A stretch of 64,000 nt of DNA from Natronomonas salina (GTDB lineage: Archaea; Halobacteriota; Halobacteria; Halobacteriales; Haloarculaceae): positions 1,364,001 to 1,428,000 of the forward strand of contig NZ_CP058335.1 of the NCBI RefSeq assembly GCF_013391105.1. Reading direction: 5' to 3'. This document shows, piece after piece, positions 53,393 to 61,503 of the stretch; positions within the stretch are counted from its first letter, which is position 1, and the number at the start of each line of letters is the position of its first letter. The notes under the pieces are model-generated. The model worked only from the letters and a program-made list of their open reading frames with translations, had not been told where the DNA came from and did no database searches. The translations under genes were made by a program, and so were the position numbers.

Positions 53393-55372
53393 GTGAGCAC
53401 GCGAACGAGTGCGCTGGACGACGTCATCTTCGGCGTCGACGTCCAGAGCGGGGACGTCCGCGGGGACGCTCCCTCCTACGCCCTGGTGACCTTCGACGGC
53501 GAGTCGATCGAGCGGGACGTCGTCTCCCGGCGGAAGCTCCTCCGGCGCATCGACGCCGAGGAGCCGGCGATCGTCGCGACCGACAACACCTTCGAACTCG
53601 CCGCGGACAAGGACGCACTCGTCCACCTCCTGCGGGAACTGCCGACGGAGACGAAGCTGGTGCAGGTGACGGGCGACGAGCGCCCGGAGCCGCTCTCGCG
53701 GGTCGCCGGCCGCCACGGCGTCCCCTACGCCAAGCCGCCGATGAAGGAGGCGGAGGCGGCCGCCCGGCTGGCCGCCCGGAACGTCGGCTACGAGGTGACG
53801 GCCTTCACGAACACGACGCAGATCAAGGTCGCCCGCGGCCGCTCGACCGGCGGAGGCGGCGGCTGGAGCGAGGACCGCTTCACCCGGCGCATCCACGGCT
53901 CGGTGAAGCGAGCCGCCCGCGAGGTGGAGTCCAAGCTCGACGAGGCCGCCCTCGACTACGAGATGGACGTCACCGAGAAGTACGGCGGCTACTCGCGGGC
54001 CATCTTCGAGGTCGAGGCCAAGCCCTCCGAGATCCCGGTCTCCTCGCGGCGCTCCGGCGACACCCGGATCGAGATCGAGCGGGAGCGCCGCGACGGCATC
54101 GAGTACCGCCCGCTCGTGAAGCGCCGCGACCACGTCGTCGTCGGCATCGACCCCGGGACGACCACCGCCGTCGCCCTGCTGGACCTCGACGGCAACGTCC
54201 TGGACGTCTGGTCGACCCGGACGGCCGACACCGCCGAGGTCATCGAGTGGATCGTCGAGCACGGCCGGCCCGTCGTCGTCGCCGCCGACGTCGAGCCGAT
54301 GCCGGAGACCGTCGAGAAGATCCGCCGGAGCTTCGACGCGGCGCGGTGGATCCCGACCTCGGACCTCCCGGTCGACGAGAAGCTCCACCGCACCCGCGAG
54401 GAGGCCTACGACAACGACCACGAGCGGGACGCGATGGCGGCGGCGCTGTTCGCCTTCGACGACCACGCCGACCAGTTCGAACGCATCGCCGCCAAGACCC
54501 CGCCGCAGTTCGAGCGCGGCGAGGTCATCGCCCGCGTCGTCGCCGGCGAGGAGAGCGTCGAGGCCGTCCTCGACGACCTCACCGAGGACGACGAGCCCGA
54601 GGAGGAGGCCACCGAGCACGACCCCCGGGAGCTGACCGCCGAGGAGAAGGAGATCAAGCGGCTGAAGGCCCGCGTCGAGCGCCTGGAGGACCACGTCGAC
54701 GACCTCAAGGACACCATCGGCCAGAAGAACGAGCGCGTCGCGGAACTGGAGGACGAGCTCTCCGAGGCCCGCCGCGAGGAGCGCCGCGAGGCCCGCGAGC
54801 GCCGCGAGGTGACGCGACTGGAGCGGGAGAACGAGCGCCTCAAGCGCGAGCTCGCGGAGGCCGAACAGGCCAACGAGGAACTCGACGGGAAGCTCGAGCG
54901 GCTCAAGGAGCTCTGGAAGCTCGACCACTCGAACTTCGCCGACGTCGCCGGCGAGAAGGAGGACCTCGTCCCGGTCAAGCCGGTGGCGCAGTTCACCAAG
55001 GGCGCCATCGAGTCGGCCGACGCCGCCTACGGGCTGGCGGCCGGCGACGTCGTCTACCTCAGGGACGCCAGCGGCGCCGGGCGGACGACCGCCGAGCTAC
55101 TGGCCGACCGCGAGCCGCGAGTCGTCCTGCGCGACGGCGGCCTCTCGGAGCAGGCCGACCAGGTGCTGTTCGAACACGAGATCCCCGTCGGCCCCGCCGA
55201 CGACGTGACGATCCAGGAGATCGACGAGCTGGCCGTCGCCAGCGAGAGCGACGTCGAGGCGGTGATCGACGACTGGGAGCGCCGGGCCGAGGAGCGCCGC
55301 AAGGAGCAGAAGTCCGAACAGCTCGACCAGCTCATCAGCGAGCACCGGGCCCGGGACCCCGAGCACGGCTAG
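53393..55372 (+). CDS. DUF460 protein: RuvC/RNase H-like domain plus coiled coil
   Basis: The start at GTG 53393 gives 659 residues. Residues 12-130 resemble a degenerate RNase H fold (FGVDVQSGDVRG). Residues 130-220 contain a Gly-rich loop (GRSTGGGGGW) and basic residues. A second RuvC-like core starts near residue 250 with VVVGIDPGTTTAVALLDLDG and later VVVAADVEPMPE and DNDHERDAMAAAL. A coiled coil spans about 415-515 (RLKARVERLEDHVDDLKDTI). The C-terminal domain follows with VTIQEIDELAVASESD. DUF460 is archaeal and uncharacterised. A nucleic-acid-linked role is inferred from the fold. Confidence 0.88.
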   Translation: MSTRTSALDDVIFGVDVQSGDVRGDAPSYALVTFDGESIERDVVSRRKLLRRIDAEEPAIVATDNTFELAADKDALVHLLRELPTETKLVQVTGDERPEPLSRVAGRHGVPYAKPPMKEAEAAARLAARNVGYEVTAFTNTTQIKVARGRSTGGGGGWSEDRFTRRIHGSVKRAAREVESKLDEAALDYEMDVTEKYGGYSRAIFEVEAKPSEIPVSSRRSGDTRIEIERERRDGIEYRPLVKRRDHVVVGIDPGTTTAVALLDLDGNVLDVWSTRTADTAEVIEWIVEHGRPVVVAADVEPMPETVEKIRRSFDAARWIPTSDLPVDEKLHRTREEAYDNDHERDAMAAALFAFDDHADQFERIAAKTPPQFERGEVIARVVAGEESVEAVLDDLTEDDEPEEEATEHDPRELTAEEKEIKRLKARVERLEDHVDDLKDTIGQKNERVAELEDELSEARREERREARERREVTRLERENERLKRELAEAEQANEELDGKLERLKELWKLDHSNFADVAGEKEDLVPVKPVAQFTKGAIESADAAYGLAAGDVVYLRDASGAGRTTAELLADREPRVVLRDGGLSEQADQVLFEHEIPVGPADDVTIQEIDELAVASESDVEAVIDDWERRAEERRKEQKSEQLDQLISEHRARDPEHG

Positions 55373-55403
55373 GTTTTTGTCGGAGCCGGGTCCACCCCCG
55401 GTG

Positions 55404-55637
55404 ATGGTCCTGGACCTCGCCCTCCAGCTGGGTATCCCCGGCGGACCGGAACTGCTGGTGATCGCACTGGTCACGGTCGTCCCGTTCGTCATCGCTTACT
55501 GGGTGTACAACCACGCCGAGTCACGGGGTGAGGAGAACGCGGCCCTGTGGGCGGTCGTCGCCGGCCTCGCGAGCATCGTCGCGACGCCCATCGGTGGGAT
55601 GGTCGTGGTCGCGGTCTACGTCTGGCAGCGCGACTAG
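55404..55637 (+). CDS. Small two-helix membrane protein
   Basis: From ATG 55404 the protein has 77 residues. The helices are at about 14-33 (PELLVIALVTVVPFVIAYWV) and 49-72 (LWAVVAGLASIVATPIGGMV), joined by a charged loop (YNHAESRGEEN). It ends in VWQRD. It is conserved-looking but has no known function. It overlaps the convergent small membrane-protein gene by four bases and starts 32 bases after the DUF460 gene. Confidence 0.7.
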   Translation: MVLDLALQLGIPGGPELLVIALVTVVPFVIAYWVYNHAESRGEENAALWAVVAGLASIVATPIGGMVVVAVYVWQRD

Positions 55638-55843
55638 TAGAGGTCCTCGTAGTCCATGCCCAGGGACTTGAGGAACGACCCCATGAGGCCGTGCCCGACG
55701 AGGGCGTAGCCGAGGACGACGGCGATGGCGCCGAAGGCGGCGCGGCGGTTCTCGCGGAAGAGGACGAGGAACCCGACGACGATGGCGGCGACGCCGACCT
55801 GCCCCGTCTCCCCCAGCGACTTCTGGATGAACTCTCGGTCCAT
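55634..55843 (-). CDS. Small two-helix membrane protein
   Basis: A 69-residue protein (MDREFIQKSLGETGQVGVAA). The helices are at about 16-30 (VGVAAIVVGFLVLF) and 37-53 (FGAIAVVLGYALVGHGLM). The tail is KSLGMDYEDLY. The start at ATG 55843 is followed upstream by repeat DNA. The function is unknown. Its 3' end overlaps the convergent gene at 55404 by four bases. Confidence 0.7.
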   Translation of the reverse strand: MDREFIQKSLGETGQVGVAAIVVGFLVLFRENRRAAFGAIAVVLGYALVGHGLMGSFLKSLGMDYEDLY

Positions 55844-56191
55844 ACCGGAGGATTCCTCGCCGGGGAGTAAAAGGGTGCGATTCGCAAACGCGGCGGTTCA
55901 AGACCCCTGACAACCGTTCTCGAACAGTCGACCGGCATCCGCGAGCGCCGAAGGCGCGAGCGGTTCCCGGCGACGAGCGGTGCGTGGCGCGAACGAAGTG
56001 AGCGCCACGGATGCGAACGGCGAGTGAAACGAGCCGTGAGCAAAGCGCGAGTCGCCGTAGCGCGCGCGGACTGGAGCGAGCGCAGCGAGCGAAAGGAGCA
56101 CGCGCGCATATTTTCCCCAAGTTTTTGCCGGGGTGACCGAGCGAAGCGAGGTCACCCCGTGCAAAAAGTGGGTGCTAAAAAGTGGGTGTTA
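55844..56191. repeat. Dispersed hairpin repeat, copy 2, with a long terminator-like stem
   Basis: This 348-base gap has no gene. It is made of short palindromes of the GAGCGAAGCGAG type. The blocks GAGCGGTTCCCGGCG, CGCCGTAGCGCGCGC and tttttgc...gcaaaaa occur in the same order as in copy 1 (40455-40603). At 56122-56167 tttttgc, then the 10-base arm CGGGGTGACC, pairs with GGTCACCCCG and gcaaaaa. gtgggtgctaaaaagtgggtg then makes an 8-9 base direct repeat. It lies next to the adh stop, so it is read as a terminator on the minus strand. Confidence 0.6.
56122..56167 (-). terminator. Long hairpin with T-rich arm downstream of the alcohol dehydrogenase gene
   Basis: A 10-bp perfect GC stem (CGGGGTGACC/GGTCACCCCG) is extended by tttttgc/gcaaaaa, with one unpaired base and an 11-base loop. 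It begins 25 bases after the adh stop on the minus strand. T-rich hairpins of this kind fit transcription termination, but its presence in a repeat family also fits a mobile or selfish origin. Confidence 0.45.
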
Positions 56192-57295
56192 TTAGAACTC
56201 CGTGCAGACCGGGATGCCGACCGTCGAGTAGTCGTCCATGGAGGCGATGACGTCCGGGACGTCGTCGAGGCCGACCGTCTCGCTGACGATCTTTCCGGGG
56301 TCGATCTTGCCCTGCTCCATCATCGAGAAGATCTCCTCGTACTCGTGGGGCGGCATGCCGAAGGAGCCGACGAACTCCCGCTCCTCCATGACGATGGTGT
56401 CGACGGGCAGCGAGACCTCGCCCTCCTCCTCGCTCGTCGTGAGGCCGAGCTGGAGGTTCTGGCCGCCCTTGCAGAGGGAGTTCACGGAGTTGCGGCAGGT
56501 GTCGGCGACGCCGAGGGCGTCGACGCTGACCTCGGCGCCGCGGCTGGACGGCGTGTGCTTCTTGACGGCCTGCGGGACGTCCTGGACCTCGGTGACGTCG
56601 ACGGTGGCGTCGGCGCCGAGCTCGCGGGCCTTCTCGAGTTTGTCCTCGCCGAGGTCGACGGCGATGATGTTCGCGCCGAGGGCGTCGGCGATGTGGACCG
56701 CAGAGAGCCCGACGCCGCCGCAGCCGTGGATGGCGACCCAGTCGCCGGGCGTGACGTCGACGCGGTGGACGAGACCGTGGAAGGCGGTCGCGAACCGGCA
56801 GCCGAGGCCGGCGACGTCGACGGGGTCGACGTTGTCGGGCAGCTTGATGACGTTGTGGTCGGCGTTGCGGACCGGGAACTCCTCGGCGAAGGCGCCGGGC
56901 TGGAAGGAGACGAAGCCCAGCGGGACGACGCGCTCGCAGATGTTGGCCCGACCCTGCTTGCAGTAGCGGCAGGTGCCGTCGCTGAGGTTGAAGGGAACGC
57001 AGACGCGGTCGCCCTCGCTGAAGTTCTCGACGTCCTCGCCGACCTCGGTGACCCGGCCGACGGGCTCGTGGCCGAAGATGAGCCCTGGCGTCGGCATGAC
57101 CCCGACCCAGTCCCAGTCGCCCTGCCAGGCGTGCCAGTCGGACCGACAGATGCCGCAGGCCTCCGTCTCGACGACGATCCCCTCGGGGTCGGCCTCGGGC
57201 CGGTCGACCTCCTGGACCTCCATCTTCTCGCCGACCTCCTCGAAGACCACGGCTCGCATCGTCTCCGCCTCTTGCTCCGTGTCTGCAGTACTCAT
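56192..57295 (-). CDS. Zinc-dependent alcohol dehydrogenase (MDR family)
   Basis: A 367-residue medium-chain dehydrogenase. EACGICRSDWH holds the catalytic-zinc Cys, and GHEPVGRV holds the catalytic His/Glu. The structural-zinc lobe is DGTCRYCKQGRANIC: the first of the four usual Cys is Asp, as has been seen at this site in some archaeal enzymes. The Rossmann motif is GCGGVGLSAVHIADALG. The substrate alcohol or aldehyde is unknown. The start is ATG 57295; the nearby TATA box supports it, although an internal Met at residue 13 also exists. Confidence 0.92.
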   Translation of the reverse strand: MSTADTEQEAETMRAVVFEEVGEKMEVQEVDRPEADPEGIVVETEACGICRSDWHAWQGDWDWVGVMPTPGLIFGHEPVGRVTEVGEDVENFSEGDRVCVPFNLSDGTCRYCKQGRANICERVVPLGFVSFQPGAFAEEFPVRNADHNVIKLPDNVDPVDVAGLGCRFATAFHGLVHRVDVTPGDWVAIHGCGGVGLSAVHIADALGANIIAVDLGEDKLEKARELGADATVDVTEVQDVPQAVKKHTPSSRGAEVSVDALGVADTCRNSVNSLCKGGQNLQLGLTTSEEEGEVSLPVDTIVMEEREFVGSFGMPPHEYEEIFSMMEQGKIDPGKIVSETVGLDDVPDVIASMDDYSTVGIPVCTEF

Positions 57296-57325
57296 AGACG
57301 ACGATACACACCGCGTCCAGGGGTT

Positions 57326-57335
57326 TAATCCTTGT
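57326..57335 (-). promoter_or_regulatory. TATA box of the alcohol dehydrogenase gene
   Basis: On the minus strand GGATTAAACC lies about 35 bases before the ATG at 57295, consistent with a short leader. Beyond it the divergent gap runs 190 bases to the eIF1A gene, which has its own AT-rich element (gaataaaggg) at about 57484-57500. Confidence 0.45.
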
Positions 57336-57523
57336 TACGCTATATTAATGGGCCGCGCTTGGCAGGCCGCGGGGTTATGCTGTCGAACCGGCGGCCGGCG
57401 TTCGCGGGCAAATGTTGGCGCTACTTCGTCGATTCCTCCGGCGTGGCGCGCTCGGGCGCGGTCGGTTCGGGCCGCCTCCCGTCTGAATAAAGGGTTAAAG
57501 GGTTCGCTGTCCAAGCGACCGAT

Positions 57524-57817
57524 ATGAGCGACAACGAGGGACGCAAGAACCTCCGAATGCCCGAGGACGACGAGGTGTTCGCCGTCGTCACGAACATGCT
57601 CGGGGCCAACAGGGTCAAGGTACGGTGCATGGACGGCCAGGAGCGGACCGCCCGCATCCCCGGTCGGATGCAGAAGCGGATCTGGATCCGCGAGGACGAC
57701 GTGGTGCTGGTGGAGCCGTGGGACTGGCAGGACGAGAAGGGCGACGTCACCTGGCGCTACGACAAGCAGGAGGCCGACCAGCTCCGCGAAGAGGGCCACA
57801 TCCAGGACAGCGTCTGA
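57524..57817 (+). CDS. eif1a: Translation initiation factor eIF1A
   Basis: A 97-residue single OB-fold protein that helps the small ribosomal subunit scan for and hold the start codon. [20 protein letters not shown], then [20 protein letters not shown] and [15 protein letters not shown] are the standard archaeal aIF1A segments. The length and start match other haloarchaea. A SWIM-finger gene follows 70 bases downstream on the same strand. Confidence 0.97.
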   Translation: MSDNEGRKNLRMPEDDEVFAVVTNMLGANRVKVRCMDGQERTARIPGRMQKRIWIREDDVVLVEPWDWQDEKGDVTWRYDKQEADQLREEGHIQDSV

Positions 57818-57887
57818 ACGCGTCTCCGCCGGTTTCGAGCGTCGAACGACCGAACCTGTTTTGCCGCGTGCGTCTCTAGGACCGAGT

Positions 57888-58235
57888 GTGAACGCGGTCG
57901 ACGAGTGGGAGGCGGCCCTCGAGGAGTCCGGCGAGCTCACGAGCGACGCCGTCGACCGCATCATCGCCACCCACGGCGACCGCGGCGTGAAGGCCATCGA
58001 GGCCGTCGGGGAGGAGCGGGTCAAGCAGTACCGCGACTTCACGGTCGTCGTCGGCCACTCCGAGGAGCACGTCGTCGAGGACGACGGCTGCGAGTGCGAC
58101 GACGCCCACTACAACCTCGACCCGGAGGACCCCACGGAGCTGTGCTGGCACGTCGTCGCCGCGAAGGTCGCCCGGCACATCGACGCCGTCGACCACCACG
58201 ACATGTGGTACTCGGAGGTCCGGGAGTTCCTGTAG
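57888..58235 (+). CDS. SWIM zinc-finger protein
   Basis: From GTG 57888 the protein has 115 residues. The zinc motif is CEC near residues 63-65 followed by CWH near 82-84, a CxCx(n)CxH SWIM finger. The N-terminal part is helical (WEAALEESGELTSDAVDRII). SWIM fingers bind DNA or proteins; haloarchaea have many small ones with no known function. It may be co-transcribed with eIF1A. The start at GTG is chosen because the upstream TTG frame is without support. Confidence 0.85.
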   Translation: MNAVDEWEAALEESGELTSDAVDRIIATHGDRGVKAIEAVGEERVKQYRDFTVVVGHSEEHVVEDDGCECDDAHYNLDPEDPTELCWHVVAAKVARHIDAVDHHDMWYSEVREFL

Positions 58236-58304
58236 CGGGTTCCGAGCGGAGGAGGAGGACGCGACGAGCAGTCGCGGCTGCGACGGATGTTCGGTCGTTC
58301 CTGG

Positions 58305-59135
58305 CTACAGGGAGAGGCCGGGGTCTGCCGACGACCCCAGGCCGGTCGCCATCAGGCGGCGCGCGACGACCACGAGACCGTTGGTGAAGCCCGTTCCGAA
58401 GATGGCCTTCTCGTCGGCGGGGGCGCCGCTGGCCGTCTCGTGGAGCGTGCTGACCAGGATGGCCCGCCGGTCGACCAGCAACAATCGACTGATCACGGTG
58501 TCGTCGCCCGTGTCGTCCATGGACTCGTTGAGCCACTCCAGCCCGGTGACGAACGTCTCCGCGTCCGGCAGGTCCGTCTGGACCCGCTCTCGGATCTCCT
58601 CGGTCAGCGTCCCGACGATGACGTCGACGCCGTCGTTCTGTCCGTCCTCCAGGGCGTCGAGGAGTTCCTCGGTGAGCACGCCCGGGTGGCCGACGACGAT
58701 GACGACCTCCTCTTCGGCGTCGTCGAGCAGCTCCAGCGTGCGGGTCCCGATGGCCGTCTCGCCGGAGAGCGACCAGACCTCGTGGGAGACGTCGGCGCCG
58801 TCCTCCGAAGTGGCGGGTTCGAGACCCCGGAGTTCCTGGAGGAGGTCGTCGGTCCGGTCGGCGAAGTCCTCCCGGAGCGTCGTGGCCGCCTCTTCGACGG
58901 AGACCGCGCGGAACTGCTTGGGGCTGGCGTGCTGGACCTCGACCAGCCCCTTCGCCTCAAGGACGCGGATGGCGTCGTAGATCCTCGTCCGCGGGACCTC
59001 GGAGATCTCGCTTATCTGTTTCGCGGTGCCGCTCGGGAGCCGGCAGAGCGCGACGAAGCACCGCGCCTCGTACTCCTTGAGCCCGAGCTGCTGGAGCAAT
59101 TCTATCGACTGTTCCCGTTTCGTGCGATCTGACAT
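58305..59135 (-). CDS. TrmB-family transcriptional regulator
   Basis: From ATG 59135 the protein has 276 residues. The N-terminal wHTH is clear: LLQQLGLKEYEARCFVALCR, then TAKQISEISEVPRTRIYDAI and VLEAKGLVEVQHASPKQFRA. The C-terminal 150 residues form the alpha/beta sensor region (EVVIVVGHPGVLTEELLDAL, then VISRLLLVDRRAILVSTL). It is shorter than sugar-binding TrmB proteins (about 350 residues), so the ligand may differ. The segment just before and including its start codon is exactly complementary to a loop of the candidate small RNA at 59312-59384. Confidence 0.9.
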   Translation of the reverse strand: MSDRTKREQSIELLQQLGLKEYEARCFVALCRLPSGTAKQISEISEVPRTRIYDAIRVLEAKGLVEVQHASPKQFRAVSVEEAATTLREDFADRTDDLLQELRGLEPATSEDGADVSHEVWSLSGETAIGTRTLELLDDAEEEVVIVVGHPGVLTEELLDALEDGQNDGVDVIVGTLTEEIRERVQTDLPDAETFVTGLEWLNESMDDTGDDTVISRLLLVDRRAILVSTLHETASGAPADEKAIFGTGFTNGLVVVARRLMATGLGSSADPGLSL

Positions 59136-59283
59136 GGTCCCAACCATCAACCGGCGGCCCCGGCTTCTTGGTAGGTTGTCGGGCCACACACAAGTGCGTT
59201 CCTGTCGCCGTGGGCGGCCGATTCGAGGCGATCACGGGGCACCGTCGTCCGGTTCGACCCTGTTACTCAAATTATCACAGTAA

Positions 59284-59292
59284 AGTTATACG
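59284..59292 (+). promoter_or_regulatory. TATA box of a candidate small RNA
   Basis: The sequence agttatacg, preceded by the purine-rich acagtaa (BRE-like), stands in an otherwise GC-rich gap. It would start transcription near 59312 on the plus strand. No plus-strand protein gene follows. Confidence 0.45.
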
Positions 59293-59311
59293 GGCTGACC
59301 CCGAATACACG

Positions 59312-59384
59312 AGCGGCGCCCGGCGGCCTGTGGTCCCAACCATCAGCACGACCGGGCGTCGAGCTGTCCTTGGACAGCTCTTTT
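59312..59384 (+). ncRNA. Candidate antisense small RNA facing the TrmB-like mRNA
   Basis: The predicted start (about 59312, from the TATA box at 59284) and a perfect 9-bp hairpin followed by TTTT at 59361-59384 bound an RNA of about 73 nt. Bases 59314-59323 pair with 59352-59361 (10 bp, one G-T). The 28-base loop contains tggtcccaaccatca at 59331-59345. This is the exact complement of the TrmB-like mRNA from -14 to +1, and three G-U pairs extend the match. Transcription has not been shown. A duplicated operator could give the same repeat. Confidence 0.4.
59361..59384 (+). terminator. Perfect 20-base palindrome followed by TTTT
   Basis: The arms gagctgtcc and ggacagctc are separated by tt. 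The run TTTT at 59381-59384 follows directly, as in intrinsic terminators. It would end a plus-strand transcript starting near 59312. Confidence 0.5.
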
Positions 59385-59485
59385 GTGAACGCGGCTCCGC
59401 GGCCCGCCGCCGACGTAGCCGACTGTCTGTTACCCCGAGAGCGACACCGACGTCGACCGGACCGGCCGATTCGCTGTGACCACGC

Positions 59486-60121
59486 TCAGAGGACGCCGAA
59501 GCGGACGTCCAGCAGGAGCGCGAACCCGGCGAGCCACGACTGGAAGATCACACTGCCGAGCGCCGACAGCGCCACGAACGTCCGGTCGTCCATGTCGGCC
59601 AGCCCGGCGGGGACCGTGAGCATCCCGCGGGTGAACAGCAGCGAGTTCGAGACCGGGACGGCCAGCGGCCCCCAGCGGTCGAACCAGCCGTCGAAGCGCT
59701 CCAGTTGGTCCCGCGAGACGCGGAACCACGACTGCTCGAGCAGGTACTCGCGGCCGGCCCGCTTCGCGACCGTGAACAGCGCGTACTGCCCCACCGTGGC
59801 GCCGAGGACCGCGACGCCGATGACCGTCGCGATGCCGACGTAATCGCCGGCGCCGCCCGTCAGCAGCGCGATACCCGCGGGGACGAGCGCCTCGCTCGGC
59901 GCGAAGTACAGCAGCATCGCGCCCTCGAGGACGAGGATGCAGAACAGCGCCGCGAGGCCGTAGCGGTCCAGCAGCCGGGCGGCGTACTCCGAGTCCGCGA
60001 ACAGGAAGAGGTAGATTCCGACGGCGGCGCAGGCGAGCGTGACCCCGCCCGCGAGATAGACTGCGTAGCGCTCGAAGAACCGCCCGAGCCGCTCCGTTCC
60101 GGTCGGGGTACCATGGGCCAT
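59486..60121 (-). CDS. DedA/VTT-family membrane protein
   Basis: From ATG 60121 the protein has 211 residues with five to six hydrophobic segments: [40 protein letters not shown], and then the SNARE-assoc (VTT) core with [36 protein letters not shown] and [20 protein letters not shown]. The re-entrant motif and the FxRWG segment are typical of DedA proteins, which act as lipid flippases or transporters in other organisms. Its substrate here is unknown. It is divergent from hemB, 99 bases away. Confidence 0.88.
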   Translation of the reverse strand: MAHGTPTGTERLGRFFERYAVYLAGGVTLACAAVGIYLFLFADSEYAARLLDRYGLAALFCILVLEGAMLLYFAPSEALVPAGIALLTGGAGDYVGIATVIGVAVLGATVGQYALFTVAKRAGREYLLEQSWFRVSRDQLERFDGWFDRWGPLAVPVSNSLLFTRGMLTVPAGLADMDDRTFVALSALGSVIFQSWLAGFALLLDVRFGVL

Positions 60122-60220
60122 GCGTGCCCGTGTTCCGCCCACCGGCGTTATAGGCGTTTCCGTCGCCGAGGGGGTCCGCCGGAGCGACGCGCCTTTGACC
60201 CGCCGGCTCCGAGGGCCGGT

Positions 60221-61201
60221 ATGGACCCGACAGCCCGTCCACGGCGGCTCCGGTCGGACGGCGTTCGCTCGCTGGTCGGCGAGACGGACCTCCGCGCCTC
60301 CGACCTCGTTGCGCCCGTCTTCGTCGACGCGACGGCCGACGAGCGCGTGCCCATCGAGTCGATGCCCGGCCACGAGCGCGTGCCCGTCTCCAAGAGCGTC
60401 GCTCGCGTCCGCGAGGTGCTGGAGACCGGCGTCGAGGCGGTCATCGTCTTCGGCATCCCCGAGGAGAAGGACGCCGAAGGCTCCCGCGCGTGGGCGGAGG
60501 AGGGCGTCGTCCAGCGGGCCGTCCGCCGGATCACCGACCGCACGGACGCCTACGTCATCACCGACGTCTGCCTCTGTGAGTACACCGAGCACGGCCACTG
60601 CGGGATCCTCGAGGACGGCGCCCGCGAGGACGCCCGGCTGACGGTCGACAACGACGAGACACTCGAACTGCTCCAGCGCATCGCCGTCTCCCACGCGGAG
60701 GCCGGCGCCGACATGGTCGCCCCCTCCAGCATGACCGACGGGATGGTCGGCGCCATCCGGGAAGCCCTGGACGCGGCCGGCTACGAGAACCTCCCGATCA
60801 TGAGCTACGCGGCGAAGTACGAGTCGGCCTTCTACGGGCCGTTCAGGGACGCCGCCGACGGCGCGCCGGCCTTCAGCGACCGCCGCCACTACCAGATGGA
60901 CCCCGGGAACCGCCGGGAGGCGATCCGGGAGGTCCGACTCGACGTCGAAGAGGGCGCCGACGTGCTGATGGTCAAGCCGGCGCTGCCGTACCTCGACGTC
61001 GTCTCCGACGTCCGCCGGGAGTTCGATCACCCCGTGGCCGCCTACAACGTCAGCGGCGAGTACGCCATGCTCCACGCCGCCGCCGACCGGGGGTGGCTCT
61101 CGCTGGAGGCCGTCGCCCGCGAGTCGCTGCTCTCCATCAAGCGCGCCGGCGCGGACCTGATCGTGACGTACTTCGCCGAGGACGTCGCCCGGGAGCTGTA
61201 A
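60221..61201 (+). CDS. hemB: Delta-aminolevulinic acid dehydratase (porphobilinogen synthase)
   Basis: A 326-residue enzyme that joins two 5-aminolevulinate molecules into porphobilinogen for heme, siroheme and cobamide synthesis. The zinc cysteines are Cys117, Cys119 and Cys127 ([14 protein letters not shown]), so it is the zinc-dependent type. The catalytic lysines are Lys199 ([14 protein letters not shown]) and Lys252 ([10 protein letters not shown]). The start at ATG 60221 gives normal length. Heme-pathway genes other than the HemQ-like fusion at 16559 are not seen in this window. Confidence 0.97.
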   Translation: MDPTARPRRLRSDGVRSLVGETDLRASDLVAPVFVDATADERVPIESMPGHERVPVSKSVARVREVLETGVEAVIVFGIPEEKDAEGSRAWAEEGVVQRAVRRITDRTDAYVITDVCLCEYTEHGHCGILEDGAREDARLTVDNDETLELLQRIAVSHAEAGADMVAPSSMTDGMVGAIREALDAAGYENLPIMSYAAKYESAFYGPFRDAADGAPAFSDRRHYQMDPGNRREAIREVRLDVEEGADVLMVKPALPYLDVVSDVRREFDHPVAAYNVSGEYAMLHAAADRGWLSLEAVARESLLSIKRAGADLIVTYFAEDVAREL

Positions 61202-61503
61202 GCGGGCGGTCCCTGCGCTGTCGAATTCTGCTGGTCTTGCACGTCCGCCCAGAGCATCGAGTCCGGCCCGACCTCGAACCCTCGGCGCGCGCGCCGCGAG
61301 ACGGGGGTGAGACGACCACCTGGCAAGTGTTGCACTCGACAGTCGTCCAATATTCGAGGAGATACCTGTCCGAATCCTCGACGATAGACCACCTTATACA
61401 CATATTATTGTACCCGATAACCGACGGTCGTCCATTAGGACGCGAAAGAATATCCCATCTTCAACTGCAGGATTTATGTAGTGGTATTCCATGAGGTGCT
61501 CAC
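61202..61503. promoter_or_regulatory. Intergenic control region of the amt gene
   Basis: About 300 bases without a gene. Bases 61340-61500 are AT-rich for this genome. A 7-bp inverted repeat, tcgagga (61354-61360) and tcctcga (61375-61381), precedes a TATA-like cttatac at 61392-61398. The nearest TATA box to the coding region is gatttatgta at 61471-61480, about 28 bases before GTG 61504. Nitrogen-responsive control would be expected here, but the regulator is unknown. Confidence 0.45.

Noticed and set aside
55844-56191. Repeat-rich gap considered as a CRISPR array
   Set aside because: The repeats are short palindromes of variable length with no regular spacer spacing, and no cas genes are present.
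59370-59843. A 157-codon plus-strand frame after the candidate small RNA
   Set aside because: Most of it is antisense to the DedA gene and is Ser/Arg/Thr/Pro-rich; it is not evidence that the RNA is an mRNA leader.
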